NCBI GenBank assembly: GCA_003476595.1
Contig: DMTU01000132.1
Location: forward strand, 224 to 7,749
From: Acidimicrobiaceae bacterium
GTDB lineage: Bacteria; Actinomycetota; Acidimicrobiia; Acidimicrobiales; Salinilacustritrichaceae
Reading direction: 5' to 3'
DNA: 7,526 bases
Below, in pieces: positions 1-6,900 of the stretch. Numbering within the stretch: the stretch's first letter is position 1; every line of letters starts with the position of its first letter. The notes beneath the pieces are model-generated. The model was not told the DNA's origin. It did not search any database and saw only the letters and a program-made list of their open reading frames with translations. The position numbers and the translations under genes were made by a program.

Positions 1-326
1 CAGCCCGAGCCGATGCCGAGGGTGAACCGGCCGTGGGAGAGGTGGTCGATGGTGCGGGCCATGTCGGCCAGCAGGTTCGGGTTGCGGTAGCTGTTGCAGG
101 TGACCAGCGCACCCAGGCGGGCCCGCTCGGTCTCGACGGCCAGTGCGGCCAGCGTCGTGTAGCACTCGTAGTGGGCAGCGTCGCCGTCGCCGTAGAGCGG
201 AAAGAAGTGATCCCACACCCAGATCGAGTCCGCCCCCATCTCGTCGGCGGCGCGGGCCGCAGCCCGCAGCTCGTCGAGGGTCGTCGCCTGGGGATGGAGC
301 TGGATGCCGACGCTGATGGGAGCCAT
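1..326 (-). CDS. LLM-class flavin-dependent oxidoreductase (probably F420-dependent), N-terminal part
   Basis: This is the first 108 residues of a luciferase-like monooxygenase fold (TIM-barrel) oxidoreductase; the rest lies beyond the left edge. Seen: it begins [38 protein letters not shown] segment follows at residues 33-49, which is the strand-2 region of F420-type family members, where the Asp-His pair sits near the cofactor. The segment [12 protein letters not shown] at 97-108 is the classic family signature, normally followed by W. Such enzymes use reduced F420 or FMN in the cytoplasm to reduce or oxidise diverse substrates; the substrate cannot be told from this fragment. The ATG start is well supported, because an in-frame TAG lies only four codons upstream and the family usually begins just before the first beta strand. 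There is no Shine-Dalgarno, and a -10-like TAGCGT sits six bases before the ATG, so a leaderless transcript is likely. The family is clear; the F420 rather than FMN preference is inferred from sequence style. Confidence 0.9.
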   Translation of the reverse strand, partial: MAPISVGIQLHPQATTLDELRAAARAADEMGADSIWVWDHFFPLYGDGDAAHYECYTTLAALAVETERARLGALVTCNSYRNPNLLADMARTIDHLSHGRFTLGIGSG

Positions 327-332
327 GGTCGG

Positions 333-338
333 ACGCTA
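333..338 (-). promoter_or_regulatory. Candidate -10 element for a leaderless transcript of the LLM oxidoreductase gene
   Basis: On the minus strand, TAGCGT (fits TANNNT) is followed by CCGACC and then the ATG. A transcript starting about seven bases after the hexamer would begin at the A of the start codon. This is the usual geometry of leaderless promoters in actinobacteria, and the gene has no Shine-Dalgarno. I see no convincing -35 element, so this is a motif-and-spacing inference. Confidence 0.4.
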
Positions 339-358
339 TCCACGCTGCCCGGGAACGG

Positions 359-392
359 CGACGGCGCCGGGGCGGGTGCCCCGGCGCCGTCG
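359..392 (-). terminator. Strong GC hairpin after the cold-shock gene
   Basis: A perfect inverted repeat has arms at 359-373 and 378-392 (15 bp, CGACGGCGCCGGGGC paired with its exact complement) around a 4-base loop (GGGT). It begins 28 bases past the cold-shock stop codon and ends before the promoter of the next gene. No T-run follows on either strand, so it is not a canonical intrinsic terminator. GC-rich stems without a U-tract are common at gene ends in high-GC actinobacteria, where they terminate transcription or protect the 3' end. Its placement favours that role for the cold-shock transcript. Confidence 0.65.
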
Positions 393-420
393 AGCGCTCA
401 CGAGCGTTGCCGCGAACGGA

Positions 421-621
421 TCAGATGACCCGGACGTTGACGGCCTCGTCGCCCTTGCGGCCGGGACCGACCTCGAACTCGACGTTCTGGCCCTCCTCGA
501 GGGTCTTGAAGCCCGAACCCTCGATGTTCGAGAAGTGCACGAACACGTCGTCGCCGTCGGGGCGGGAGATGAACCCGTACCCCTTCTCGTTGTTGAAGAA
601 CTTGACCGTTCCGGTCGCCAT
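421..621 (-). CDS. Cold-shock protein, CspA family (single CSD)
   Basis: This encodes a 66-residue protein made of one cold-shock domain, the five-stranded OB-fold beta barrel that binds single-stranded RNA and DNA and acts as an RNA chaperone in the cytoplasm. Seen: [18 protein letters not shown] at the start, with RNP1 (KGYGFI, residues 13-18) and RNP2 (VFVHF, 26-30). The aromatic residues F8, F9, Y15, F17, F27, H29 and F30 form the nucleic-acid face. The end, [10 protein letters not shown], is the usual last strand. The reading frame stays open 17 codons further upstream (ATG at 672), but family length and the Shine-Dalgarno GGAG six bases before position 621 fix the start at MATGT. It lies 67 bases downstream of the gene at 689-1813 on the same strand, and a hairpin follows its stop. 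It could have its own promoter (TAGTCT on the minus strand at 688-693 is a weak -10 candidate) or be co-transcribed. The family assignment is secure; whether it is cold-induced or constitutive cannot be told. Confidence 0.97.
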   Translation of the reverse strand: MATGTVKFFNNEKGYGFISRPDGDDVFVHFSNIEGSGFKTLEEGQNVEFEVGPGRKGDEAVNVRVI

Positions 622-627
622 CGCTCG

Positions 628-631
628 CTCC
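628..631 (-). promoter_or_regulatory. Shine-Dalgarno of the cold-shock gene
   Basis: GGAG on the minus strand, six bases before the ATG at 621. It decides between the short start (66 residues) and the longer open frame beginning at 672. It is the only clear Shine-Dalgarno I found in front of a gene in this window. Confidence 0.7.
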
Positions 632-688
632 GTTCGCTTGGGTTCGGCGCGGCGCGCGTCCCCCGGTTCCAATTCGATGACCGAGAGA

Positions 689-1813
689 CTACGCCCCGTG
701 GAAGAGGCCGTGGAGGCCGCTCGGCGCGTGCTCGCCGATCGCCAGCTGCTCGAGGACGCCGACGCCGGTGCGGTCGCCCCAGGTCGCCCGGACCAGCTGC
801 TGCACGTGGGTGTGCTGGGGGAGCGCCGGGTCGAGGTCGGCCAGCACGAGCTCGTCGGCGGCGGACTCGGATTCGCCCTTCCACACGCCGTGGGGCCAGT
901 CCGGGTGGAAGTAGCCGATGCCCAGCATCTGGAAGGTGAGCAGCGGCTCGAGCTCGATCGTGGACGGCTCCTCGTTCCACGGCGTGAACGTCAGCTCGGC
1001 GTGGCGGGCGCGTCGGGTGCCCGGCTCCCAGTCGATGTGCCATTCCACGGTCCGCATCGGCTCCGACGAGTCGCTGCGGCCGCCGGGGTCGATCGCCGAG
1101 GCGCCGTCGTCGAGCAGCGGGATCCGGATGGCGGTCTGGTGCCAGCGGTCGCCCCGCGCGTCCTCGTTCACGTCGAAGTGGGCGGCACCGTCCTCGAAGT
1201 TGAGCGGGGCCCACAGCCAGAAGAACTGGGGCAGGGACGTACCGGGCGCTCCGCCCTCGGGCTCGCCGACGCCGCGGATGCCCCAGGAGCGGTCACGGGA
1301 ACCGAGGAACGTGCCCGGGTCGATCGCGACCTCCCGGTCGCCGGTGCGGACCCAGCCCTCCCAGGTGCCGAACTGGGTGAGGCGGGTGTAGTCCATCACC
1401 ACGCGCGTCCCGTTCATCCGCCGGAAGCGGTCCTCCTCGACCGCCACGGTGCGGGCGCGCCAGGTGAGATCGCACCCGATGCCGTGCACGTCGGCGTCGA
1501 CCACCACCCGCAGCACCTGCATCGGCTCGATGACCTCGACGCGCACCGGGCCGCAGCTCGTGTCGATCGGGTCGAGCGGGGCGCGCCCGGACGCGTGGAC
1601 GCTGCGCTGCACGCCGCCGTCCACCACGCTGAACGCGGCGTCGATGACCGACCGGTTCGGGTAGCGGCCCATCGCCAGGGCGAAGAAGAGCGACCCCTCC
1701 CGGTCGTAGCCGTTGAAGAAGTACCGGTCGTAGTGGTTGCGGTCACCGGACACCGGCTGGTGGAGCGGCGCCGAGGTCTGGTGGATCGGGTAGTCGTCGA
1801 GGCTGGTGAGCAC
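689..1813 (-). CDS. Uncharacterised lipocalin-like protein (resembles CrtC / DUF7064-DUF7065 group)
   Basis: This 374-residue protein has no confidently known function. Seen: an aromatic-rich block with [20 protein letters not shown] at 29-48 and RYPNR after it, [17 protein letters not shown] at 171-187, and [15 protein letters not shown] at 196-210. There is no signal peptide or membrane helix, and tryptophans, Asp and Glu are spread as in beta-rich folds. From memory, this pattern (RDRSWG, then W-x(3)-NFEDG) is typical of a large actinobacterial and proteobacterial family related to the two-lipocalin CrtC/AttH fold, now covered by DUF7064/DUF7065; I could not check this by search. CrtC itself hydrates carotenoids, but that activity should not be transferred to this protein. 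Start choice: GTG at 1813 gives [12 protein letters not shown], which matches how I recall relatives beginning. An ATG at 1834 would add seven residues, and the frame is open to 1894. No Shine-Dalgarno precedes either. The neighbour on the other strand is a nitroreductase starting 20 bp away. Confidence 0.75.
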   Translation of the reverse strand: MLTSLDDYPIHQTSAPLHQPVSGDRNHYDRYFFNGYDREGSLFFALAMGRYPNRSVIDAAFSVVDGGVQRSVHASGRAPLDPIDTSCGPVRVEVIEPMQVLRVVVDADVHGIGCDLTWRARTVAVEEDRFRRMNGTRVVMDYTRLTQFGTWEGWVRTGDREVAIDPGTFLGSRDRSWGIRGVGEPEGGAPGTSLPQFFWLWAPLNFEDGAAHFDVNEDARGDRWHQTAIRIPLLDDGASAIDPGGRSDSSEPMRTVEWHIDWEPGTRRARHAELTFTPWNEEPSTIELEPLLTFQMLGIGYFHPDWPHGVWKGESESAADELVLADLDPALPQHTHVQQLVRATWGDRTGVGVLEQLAIGEHAPSGLHGLFHGA

Positions 1814-1819
1814 GGCAGC

Positions 1820-1826
1820 GATACTG
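1820..1826. promoter_or_regulatory. Candidate shared -10 region of a divergent promoter
   Basis: GATACTG reads GATACT on the plus strand and CAGTAT on the minus strand. Each keeps the two most important -10 bases, A at position 2 and T at position 6. Exactly seven bases separate the plus hexamer from ATG at 1833, and seven separate the minus hexamer from GTG at 1813, so both genes could be leaderless from overlapping -10 elements. No -35 is convincing on either side. This rests on motif and spacing only. Confidence 0.35.
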
Positions 1827-1832
1827 GCACCC

Positions 1833-2537
1833 ATGCCGACCGACGCGGACGATGTGCCCGACCTGCTCACCGGACTGGCCACCACCCGAGCCATCCGGCG
1901 CTACCGGGAGGAGCCGATCCCCGAGGACGATCTGGCATCGATCCTCTGGCACGCCACGCGCGCCCCGTCGGGCAGCAACCGCCAGCCGTTCCGGTTCCTC
2001 GTGCTCCGGGACGGCCCGCGGGCCCAGGAGGCCCGCGCCCTGCTCGGGACCAGCTTCCGCCAGCTCTGGGCGGCCAAGCGGCGCAGCGACGGCTACGACG
2101 AGGGCAGCGGTGCGGCGGCCGACACCCCCAAGGCCCGGATGGCGGCGACGATGCAGCACTTCGTCGACCACTTCGAGCAGACCCCGGTCGTGGTGCTCGC
2201 CTGCCTGCGCCGCCACCGGGACCCGAACCCGTCGGAGGGCGCGTCGGTGTACCCGTCCTGCCAGAACCTCCTGCTCGCCGCCCGCGCGCTCGGCTACGGC
2301 GGGGTCCTCACCATGTGGCACCAGTACGTCGAGGACGAGCTGCGCGAGGTGCTCGGCATCCCGGCAGACGTCGCGATCAGCGCCACCATCACGCTCGGGC
2401 GACCGGTCGGAAACCACGGACCGGTCCGCCGGCGGCCCGTCGGGGAGCTGGTCTACGAGGACGGCTGGGAGGAGCCCGCCCCGTGGGCGACGGATCCGCC
2501 CGGCACGCGGTTCACCTCCGCGGGCCCGCCCCGGTAG
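1833..2537 (+). CDS. Nitroreductase family protein
   Basis: This 234-residue member of the nitroreductase superfamily would be an FMN-binding, usually homodimeric cytoplasmic enzyme that reduces nitro groups, quinones or enones with NAD(P)H. Seen: TTRAIRRYREEPIP at 17-30, whose arginines bind the FMN phosphate; APSGSNRQPFRF at 44-55, the second FMN-contact loop; and GASVYPSCQNLLLAARALGYGG at 136-157, the helix and glycine turn typical of the fold. The C-terminal stretch from about 200 is proline-rich and may be disordered or wrap around the dimer. Start: ATG at 1833 (MPTDADDVPDLL), about 16 residues before the TTR motif, with a GATACT -10 seven bases upstream. GTG at 1806 in the same frame is an alternative that would add nine residues and overlap the divergent gene. 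The true substrate is unknown. It is divergent from the gene at 689-1813 and convergent with the nucleotidase. Confidence 0.92.
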   Translation: MPTDADDVPDLLTGLATTRAIRRYREEPIPEDDLASILWHATRAPSGSNRQPFRFLVLRDGPRAQEARALLGTSFRQLWAAKRRSDGYDEGSGAAADTPKARMAATMQHFVDHFEQTPVVVLACLRRHRDPNPSEGASVYPSCQNLLLAARALGYGGVLTMWHQYVEDELREVLGIPADVAISATITLGRPVGNHGPVRRRPVGELVYEDGWEEPAPWATDPPGTRFTSAGPPR

Positions 2538-2547
2538 CTGTTCTCGA

Positions 2548-2581
2548 CGCGCAGATCGTCCGCACACGGTCGATCTGCGCG
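2548..2581. terminator. Hairpin between convergent genes, probable bidirectional terminator
   Basis: An 11-bp perfect inverted repeat, CGCGCAGATCG at 2548-2558 and CGATCTGCGCG at 2571-2581, encloses a T-T mismatch and a further CCG/CGG pairing closed by a CACA tetraloop. It fills most of the 63-bp gap between the nitroreductase stop (2537) and the nucleotidase stop (2601), so it can serve transcripts from both sides. There is no long T-run on either strand. A protein-binding palindrome or a dispersed intergenic repeat is the alternative. Confidence 0.65.
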
Positions 2582-2600
2582 CAACGAACGGTTCTTGCGG

Positions 2601-3242
2601 TCAGCGGCCCTCGCGACGCCGGCGGAGGCGCTCGGCGCCCTCGTCGAAGCCGGGGAGGGTCTGCTCGACCACCGCGCCCCGCTCCACGAGGCGGGCGAGC
2701 ACGATGCTCTCCACCTCCTCCCACGTGGCGGCCCGGGGGTCGGCGAGGTGGGCGTTGTAGGGCTGGGCGAAGGTGATGACGTCGTTGCCGGCTGCCCGGA
2801 GCGCCTCGACGTTGTGGGGTGCGTCGTCCACGTAGATGTCGGCCTGCACCTCGGGCTTCTGGCCGAGGAAGCACAGGTCCCGGTACGGGATCCCGTGCTC
2901 GTCGAGCCAGGCGACGGTGTCGCCGACGACCTCCTGGTGGCCCCAGTTGATGTAGAGGCGGTGGGTGATGAGGCGGATCCACACGCCGGCGTCGGACAGG
3001 CGCCAGAGCGCGTCGGCGCAGCCCTCGATGGCGGGCATCGTGCGGAAGACCCGGTGCTCCAGCACGGCTCGCTCGTGGACGCTGCGGAAGTGCGCCTCGT
3101 CCCGGATGCCCCACTCGGAGAAGTCCCAGTGCTGGCGGGGCGGCAGGGCCTCGACCGCCACGCCGAGGTCGTCCGCGACGACGGCGGCGAACGCCGAGGA
3201 GAAGTCGCCGCAGACGCCGTCCAGGTCGACGCCGAAGATCAC
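2601..3242 (-). CDS. HAD-superfamily 5'(3')-deoxyribonucleotidase-like protein (NT5C family)
   Basis: This 213-residue phosphatase of the HAD superfamily most resembles 5' nucleotidase, deoxy (C) type proteins, which remove the phosphate from (deoxy)nucleoside monophosphates in the cytoplasm. Seen: motif I GVDLDGVCGD at 4-13, where D6 would be the nucleophile and D8 the general acid; motif II LITHR at 91-95 (T93); the motif III lysine in GQKPE (K129); and motif IV IYVDDAPHN at 136-144, with D139/D140 binding Mg2+. All HAD catalytic residues are present. Between motifs I and II is a cap segment with HWDFSEWG at 38-45, as in the NT5C group. The start is GTG at 3242, three residues before the first strand. 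The frame is open upstream, but that part is arginine/proline-rich shadow of the hydrolase gene. The GTG overlaps the upstream stop as GTGA and has no Shine-Dalgarno, which implies translational coupling. The substrate is inferred from family only. Confidence 0.85.
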   Translation of the reverse strand: MIFGVDLDGVCGDFSSAFAAVVADDLGVAVEALPPRQHWDFSEWGIRDEAHFRSVHERAVLEHRVFRTMPAIEGCADALWRLSDAGVWIRLITHRLYINWGHQEVVGDTVAWLDEHGIPYRDLCFLGQKPEVQADIYVDDAPHNVEALRAAGNDVITFAQPYNAHLADPRAATWEEVESIVLARLVERGAVVEQTLPGFDEGAERLRRRREGR

Positions 3243-3910
3243 CGGGCGCGCAGGAACTCGAGGGCGGCGTCGATGAAGGCGAAGGACTTCGGAGTCTTGG
3301 CGTGGTCGGTGCGGGCCAGCTCGACGTAGGTGGCGTCGGGCAGGGCGTCGACCAACGGGTCGGCCGGGCCGGTGAAGTCCTGGTCGCCGAGCACCACGAG
3401 CACCGGGCAGGTGATCGCGGCGAGCTGCTCGGGCGTGATCCCGCCGCCCCCGTTGCTCATGCACGCCGCGAGCGCCTCCCGGTCGTTCCCGGGCAGGTCG
3501 GCGAGCCCGGCGAAGTACCGCAGCGCCGGGTTGCCCCCGTCGTGACCGGTGCGCACCGCGTCCACCACGGCGCTGTGGTCGCTGCGTTGGAACAGGTTCG
3601 ACCCGACGCCGGCGACGATGAGCGAGCGGAAGCGGGACGGGTCGGCGGCCGCGACCTGGAGCAGCGTCTTGGCCCCGAGGGAGAAGCCGATGGCGTCGGC
3701 CGGCTCGTCGGGGAGCGCGTCGCGCACCCGCGCTCCCAGGTCGTCGTAGGCCTCGGGATCCGTGGGCTTCGGGGCGTCCCCGTGGCCGAGGAGGTCGACG
3801 CCGATGACCTCGCGCCCCTCGTCGGCGAGCAGGTCCACCCAGCCGTTGTGGACCCATGTCAGCTCGTAGGACGTGCCGAAGCCGTGGATCAGGACAACCG
3901 GAGCGCTCAT
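3239..3910 (-). CDS. Alpha/beta hydrolase
   Basis: This 223-residue soluble alpha/beta-hydrolase-fold protein is probably an esterase or C-C/ester-bond hydrolase; the substrate is not evident. Seen: the oxyanion-hole motif HGFG at 9-12 directly after the first strand (APVVLIHGFG), VIGVDLLGHGDAPKP at 35-49, the nucleophile elbow GFSLG at 75-79 with S77, the acid region LGDQD at 174-178 (D178 likely), and the histidine in ARTDHAK at 199-205 (H203). The triad is complete, and the cap between about 107 and 165 is short. The start is ATG at 3910, immediately before the first strand; the frame is open further upstream only as a shadow of the AftD-like gene. It begins 31 bases after that gene's stop and overlaps the nucleotidase start by four bases. 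No Shine-Dalgarno is visible, so coupling to the upstream gene is plausible. There is no signal peptide, so it should act in the cytoplasm. Confidence 0.92.
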   Translation of the reverse strand: MSAPVVLIHGFGTSYELTWVHNGWVDLLADEGREVIGVDLLGHGDAPKPTDPEAYDDLGARVRDALPDEPADAIGFSLGAKTLLQVAAADPSRFRSLIVAGVGSNLFQRSDHSAVVDAVRTGHDGGNPALRYFAGLADLPGNDREALAACMSNGGGGITPEQLAAITCPVLVVLGDQDFTGPADPLVDALPDATYVELARTDHAKTPKSFAFIDAALEFLRAR

Positions 3911-3941
3911 GGCCGGCAGTCTGCCAGCGGAGCGGACGGCG

Positions 3942-6900
3942 TCAGCGGTAGTCGCTGCGGCGGGCCCACAGCTGGGCGATGACCACGTCGACGCCGAGGA
4001 GCACGACGGCGGTGAGCCCGAGCGGATGGAGCCGGCCGGTCTGGTTCGGCCAGTGCAGGCCGGGCGGGATCTCGTTGCGCAGCTGCAGCACCAGCACGTA
4101 GCCGGCGGCCGCGGCCAGCAGTCCCGCCGGCAGCAGCGTGAAGATCGGTCGCCACGTCTCCCGGCGGGTGGCGAAGCCGGCGGCCAGGCCGACGGCGACA
4201 CCGATGGGCACGGTGACGAGCGCAGCGGTGACCACGGCGACGACCACGCCGAGGACCCGAGCGTCCCGGCGGGTCGGCAGGGCGCCCTCCCAGGTCAGGG
4301 CCCGGAGGCGGCGCAGCGGCTCCTGCAGTGGGATCGGCAGCGGTCGGATCTCGCGCACGGGGAGCAGGGCGAGCACGAGCGCACCCAGGACCGCGATGGC
4401 GCTGGTCAGCAGGCCGACCTCCACCCGGTTCTGCGGCGTGAAGCGGAGGGTGGCCTCGAAGGTGGACGCCGACGGCGTCACCAGGAACCCGTTGGCGTGG
4501 CCGTCCACGAGCTGGGTGTCCTCGGCCTCGGCCTCGTCGGCCTGGAGCTCCCATCCGGGGCTGTGGCTCTGGCCGAGCACCAGCCAGAACGGCGTGCCCG
4601 GGTCAGCCCCGTCGACTCGGACCTCGACGGTCGCGTCGTCGCTCGACAGGACCCGCACGCGGGGCGCATCGGGTGCCTGGTCCAGCAGCGGCGTGGCGGT
4701 GGCGCTGGTGGGTGCGGTGCCGCCCGCGTCGGACCGCCACACCAGCTGGTCGATGTCGATGCCCGTGATCCGGCCCTCGGCGGTGCGGAACGTGCGGTCG
4801 CCACCGGCGATCGTCACGCCGGCGTCGCACGCGGAGATGGCCAGCCCGTCGCCGTCCAGCGCGTCGGTGACGGTGCCGCGGACCCGGACCTCCACGGGGC
4901 GGCCGTCGACCTCGACCAGGTCGCTGCGGCACCCGCTGTCGACGATGTCGTCGAAGCCCGGCACCGCGAGATCGCCGAGCGCGGCCTCGGCCACGGCGAT
5001 CGGGAGCACGACGGGCCCCTTGCTGTACCAGTCCATCGTCGTGCGGGGTTCGATCTCGGGGAACGCGACCTCGAACACGTCGGCGGTGACCGGCTCGGGC
5101 AGTGCGATCGTGGCGGCCACGAGCCCGTCGCCGGCCGGCACGGCCGTGAGGGGCGCAGTGATGACCTCGGTCCCGTCGGCGCGGACCTGCACGGTGGTCG
5201 GCACCGAGTGCTCGGCGTCGTCCACCAGGAGGAGGGAGAGCTCCGAGGCCGTGGTTGACTCCGGGGCCTCGATGCGCAGGGTCTGACCGGGCGGGGCGGC
5301 GAACGTGGTGGTCCACCACGTGGTGGGGTCGCCGTCGAGGACGTTGGAGGGCAGGTGGCCCAGACCGCCGGGGAGCGTGCTCGTGGCCGTGACGAGCGGC
5401 TGCCCGGCGGCGAGGCCGCCCCGGCCGAGCAGGGCATCGAGGACCGGTGACGCTGCCCGGGCCGACAGGCGGGCGGTGCCGCGGAGCGCGTACTGCCGCG
5501 TGGTCGGGAGGTCGATGGCGCGGGCCATCGAGAACTCCTCGTCGGTGCGGGTGACCTCCGTGGCGATCGAGCGGATCCGGGTCTGGGTCAGGGCGAGGGG
5601 GTAGGACAGGGTCCGGAAGCCGCCGGCGTCGAGCAGGTCGCTCGGCATGCGGATGACCTCGTCCACCTCGAGGCCGGCCACGTCGATCTCGGCGAAGCCG
5701 ACGCTGGTGAGGTTGTCCCAGCCGGGGCGCCGCCCAGCCGTGTCCGCCTGGATCTCGATCGAGAGCTCCCGGAAGGTCCGCTCGCCGATGTCGATGGTCT
5801 GCCCGGGTTGGGAGCGCGACGAGTCGTCGAGCTCGACGGTCATCTGGTCCTCACCGTCGAAGGACAGCTCCACCTCGGTGATCCAGCGGTTGATCTCACC
5901 GGTCTGGGGCTGGAGGAGCGTCACCTCGTCGGTGGTGACCGGGCGCGGTGCGGTGAGGACGATGCGGTGGCCGACGGCATCGGCGAAGGCGGCCACGCGC
6001 CACGCCGTCGTGGGGTCGCCGTCGACGCCGTTGGCCGGGCGTTCCTCGGGCGTGTAGGTGATCGGGTTCCCGTAGTCCGAGGCCCGGACCTCGACGCCCC
6101 GGTGCTCGGCGACCGTCTGCGTGCCGGGACGGTTGGGCAGGACGGGGAGCCGGTTGTCCGTGCGGTCGGTGCCGAGGATGCCGCCGTCCTGGGTCTCGGT
6201 GAAGCCCTGCGTGTGGCGCACCGTGGTCCAGCGCTCGCCGCGCTTGCGGTTGGTGTCCGTGACGATCAGCCCCCGGTCGTCGCGGAGGTGGTCGCGCACG
6301 AAGTCGGGGTCCTCGGTGAGCTCGGCGGAGTAGCGGATGAGCTCGTCGCCGTCGATGAGGCCGGCCTGGGCCGCGTCGACGATGCCGGCGCCGGAGCCGC
6401 TGAGGAGCAGCACCTGCTCGGCGGCGTGGGTGCGCACGATGTCGCGGGCGTCCTCGACCGGGAACGCGACGATGGCCGGGGAGTCGGGGAGCGCGCCGTC
6501 CCGAGCCAGGTGCTGCTCGTCGACCATGGGCGCATCGTCGATCGGGACGTTGGGGACGTCGTCGCCGAAGGTGGCCGGATCGCCGAGCCCGGGCATCGAG
6601 GACACCAGGTCGAGCAGGGACCTGGGCCGGGGGGTGTTGTAGCGCTCGTACTGGGTGTCGTTGCGGAGCACGACGTCCCCGACGCCCATCAGCCGGGCCA
6701 TGGCGGCCAGGCCCTGGTCGGACATGGTCTGCTCCTGCAGCTCCAGGTCGAGTGCGTTCAGCAGGTCGGCGGAGGCTGGCGTGCCGTAGGGGATGAGCTC
6801 CCGCGCGGCGTAGGGGCGGTCCATCAAGCCGGGGAGGACCGGGTCGACCGTGTTGCCCCACCGGTAGGAGGCGAAGTCGATGCCCGGGATCTCCAGGACC

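Noticed and set aside
622..672. 17-residue N-terminal extension of the cold-shock protein
   Set aside because: The extra residues are not part of the cold-shock domain, and a GGAG Shine-Dalgarno stands correctly placed before the internal ATG at 621.
1743..2567. 274-codon open frame on the minus strand opposite the nitroreductase
   Set aside because: The plus-strand frame has unmistakable FMN-binding motifs; the antisense translation is Arg/Ala/Gly/Val-rich without features.
407..2776. 789-codon open frame on the plus strand
   Set aside because: It runs antisense to the cold-shock and lipocalin-like genes and out of frame with the nitroreductase. Its translation is low-complexity Arg/Pro/Gly/Ala/Val with no domain, as expected for shadows in very GC-rich DNA.
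3243..3857. Long upstream extension of the nucleotidase frame (418 codons in total)
   Set aside because: The added part overlaps the whole hydrolase gene and is Arg/Gly/Pro-rich shadow sequence; the HAD motif I begins four residues after the GTG at 3242.
3911..4201. Upstream extension of the alpha/beta hydrolase frame (320 codons in total)
   Set aside because: It overlaps the 3' end of the AftD-like gene and is Ser/Pro/Arg-rich; the fold begins right at the ATG at 3910.
3873..5258. 461-codon and 382-codon (4138-5286) open frames on the plus strand
   Set aside because: Both are antisense to the AftD-like gene. Their composition (Gly/Asp/Arg-rich or Ser/Thr/Arg-rich) mirrors its codons and shows no recognisable motif.
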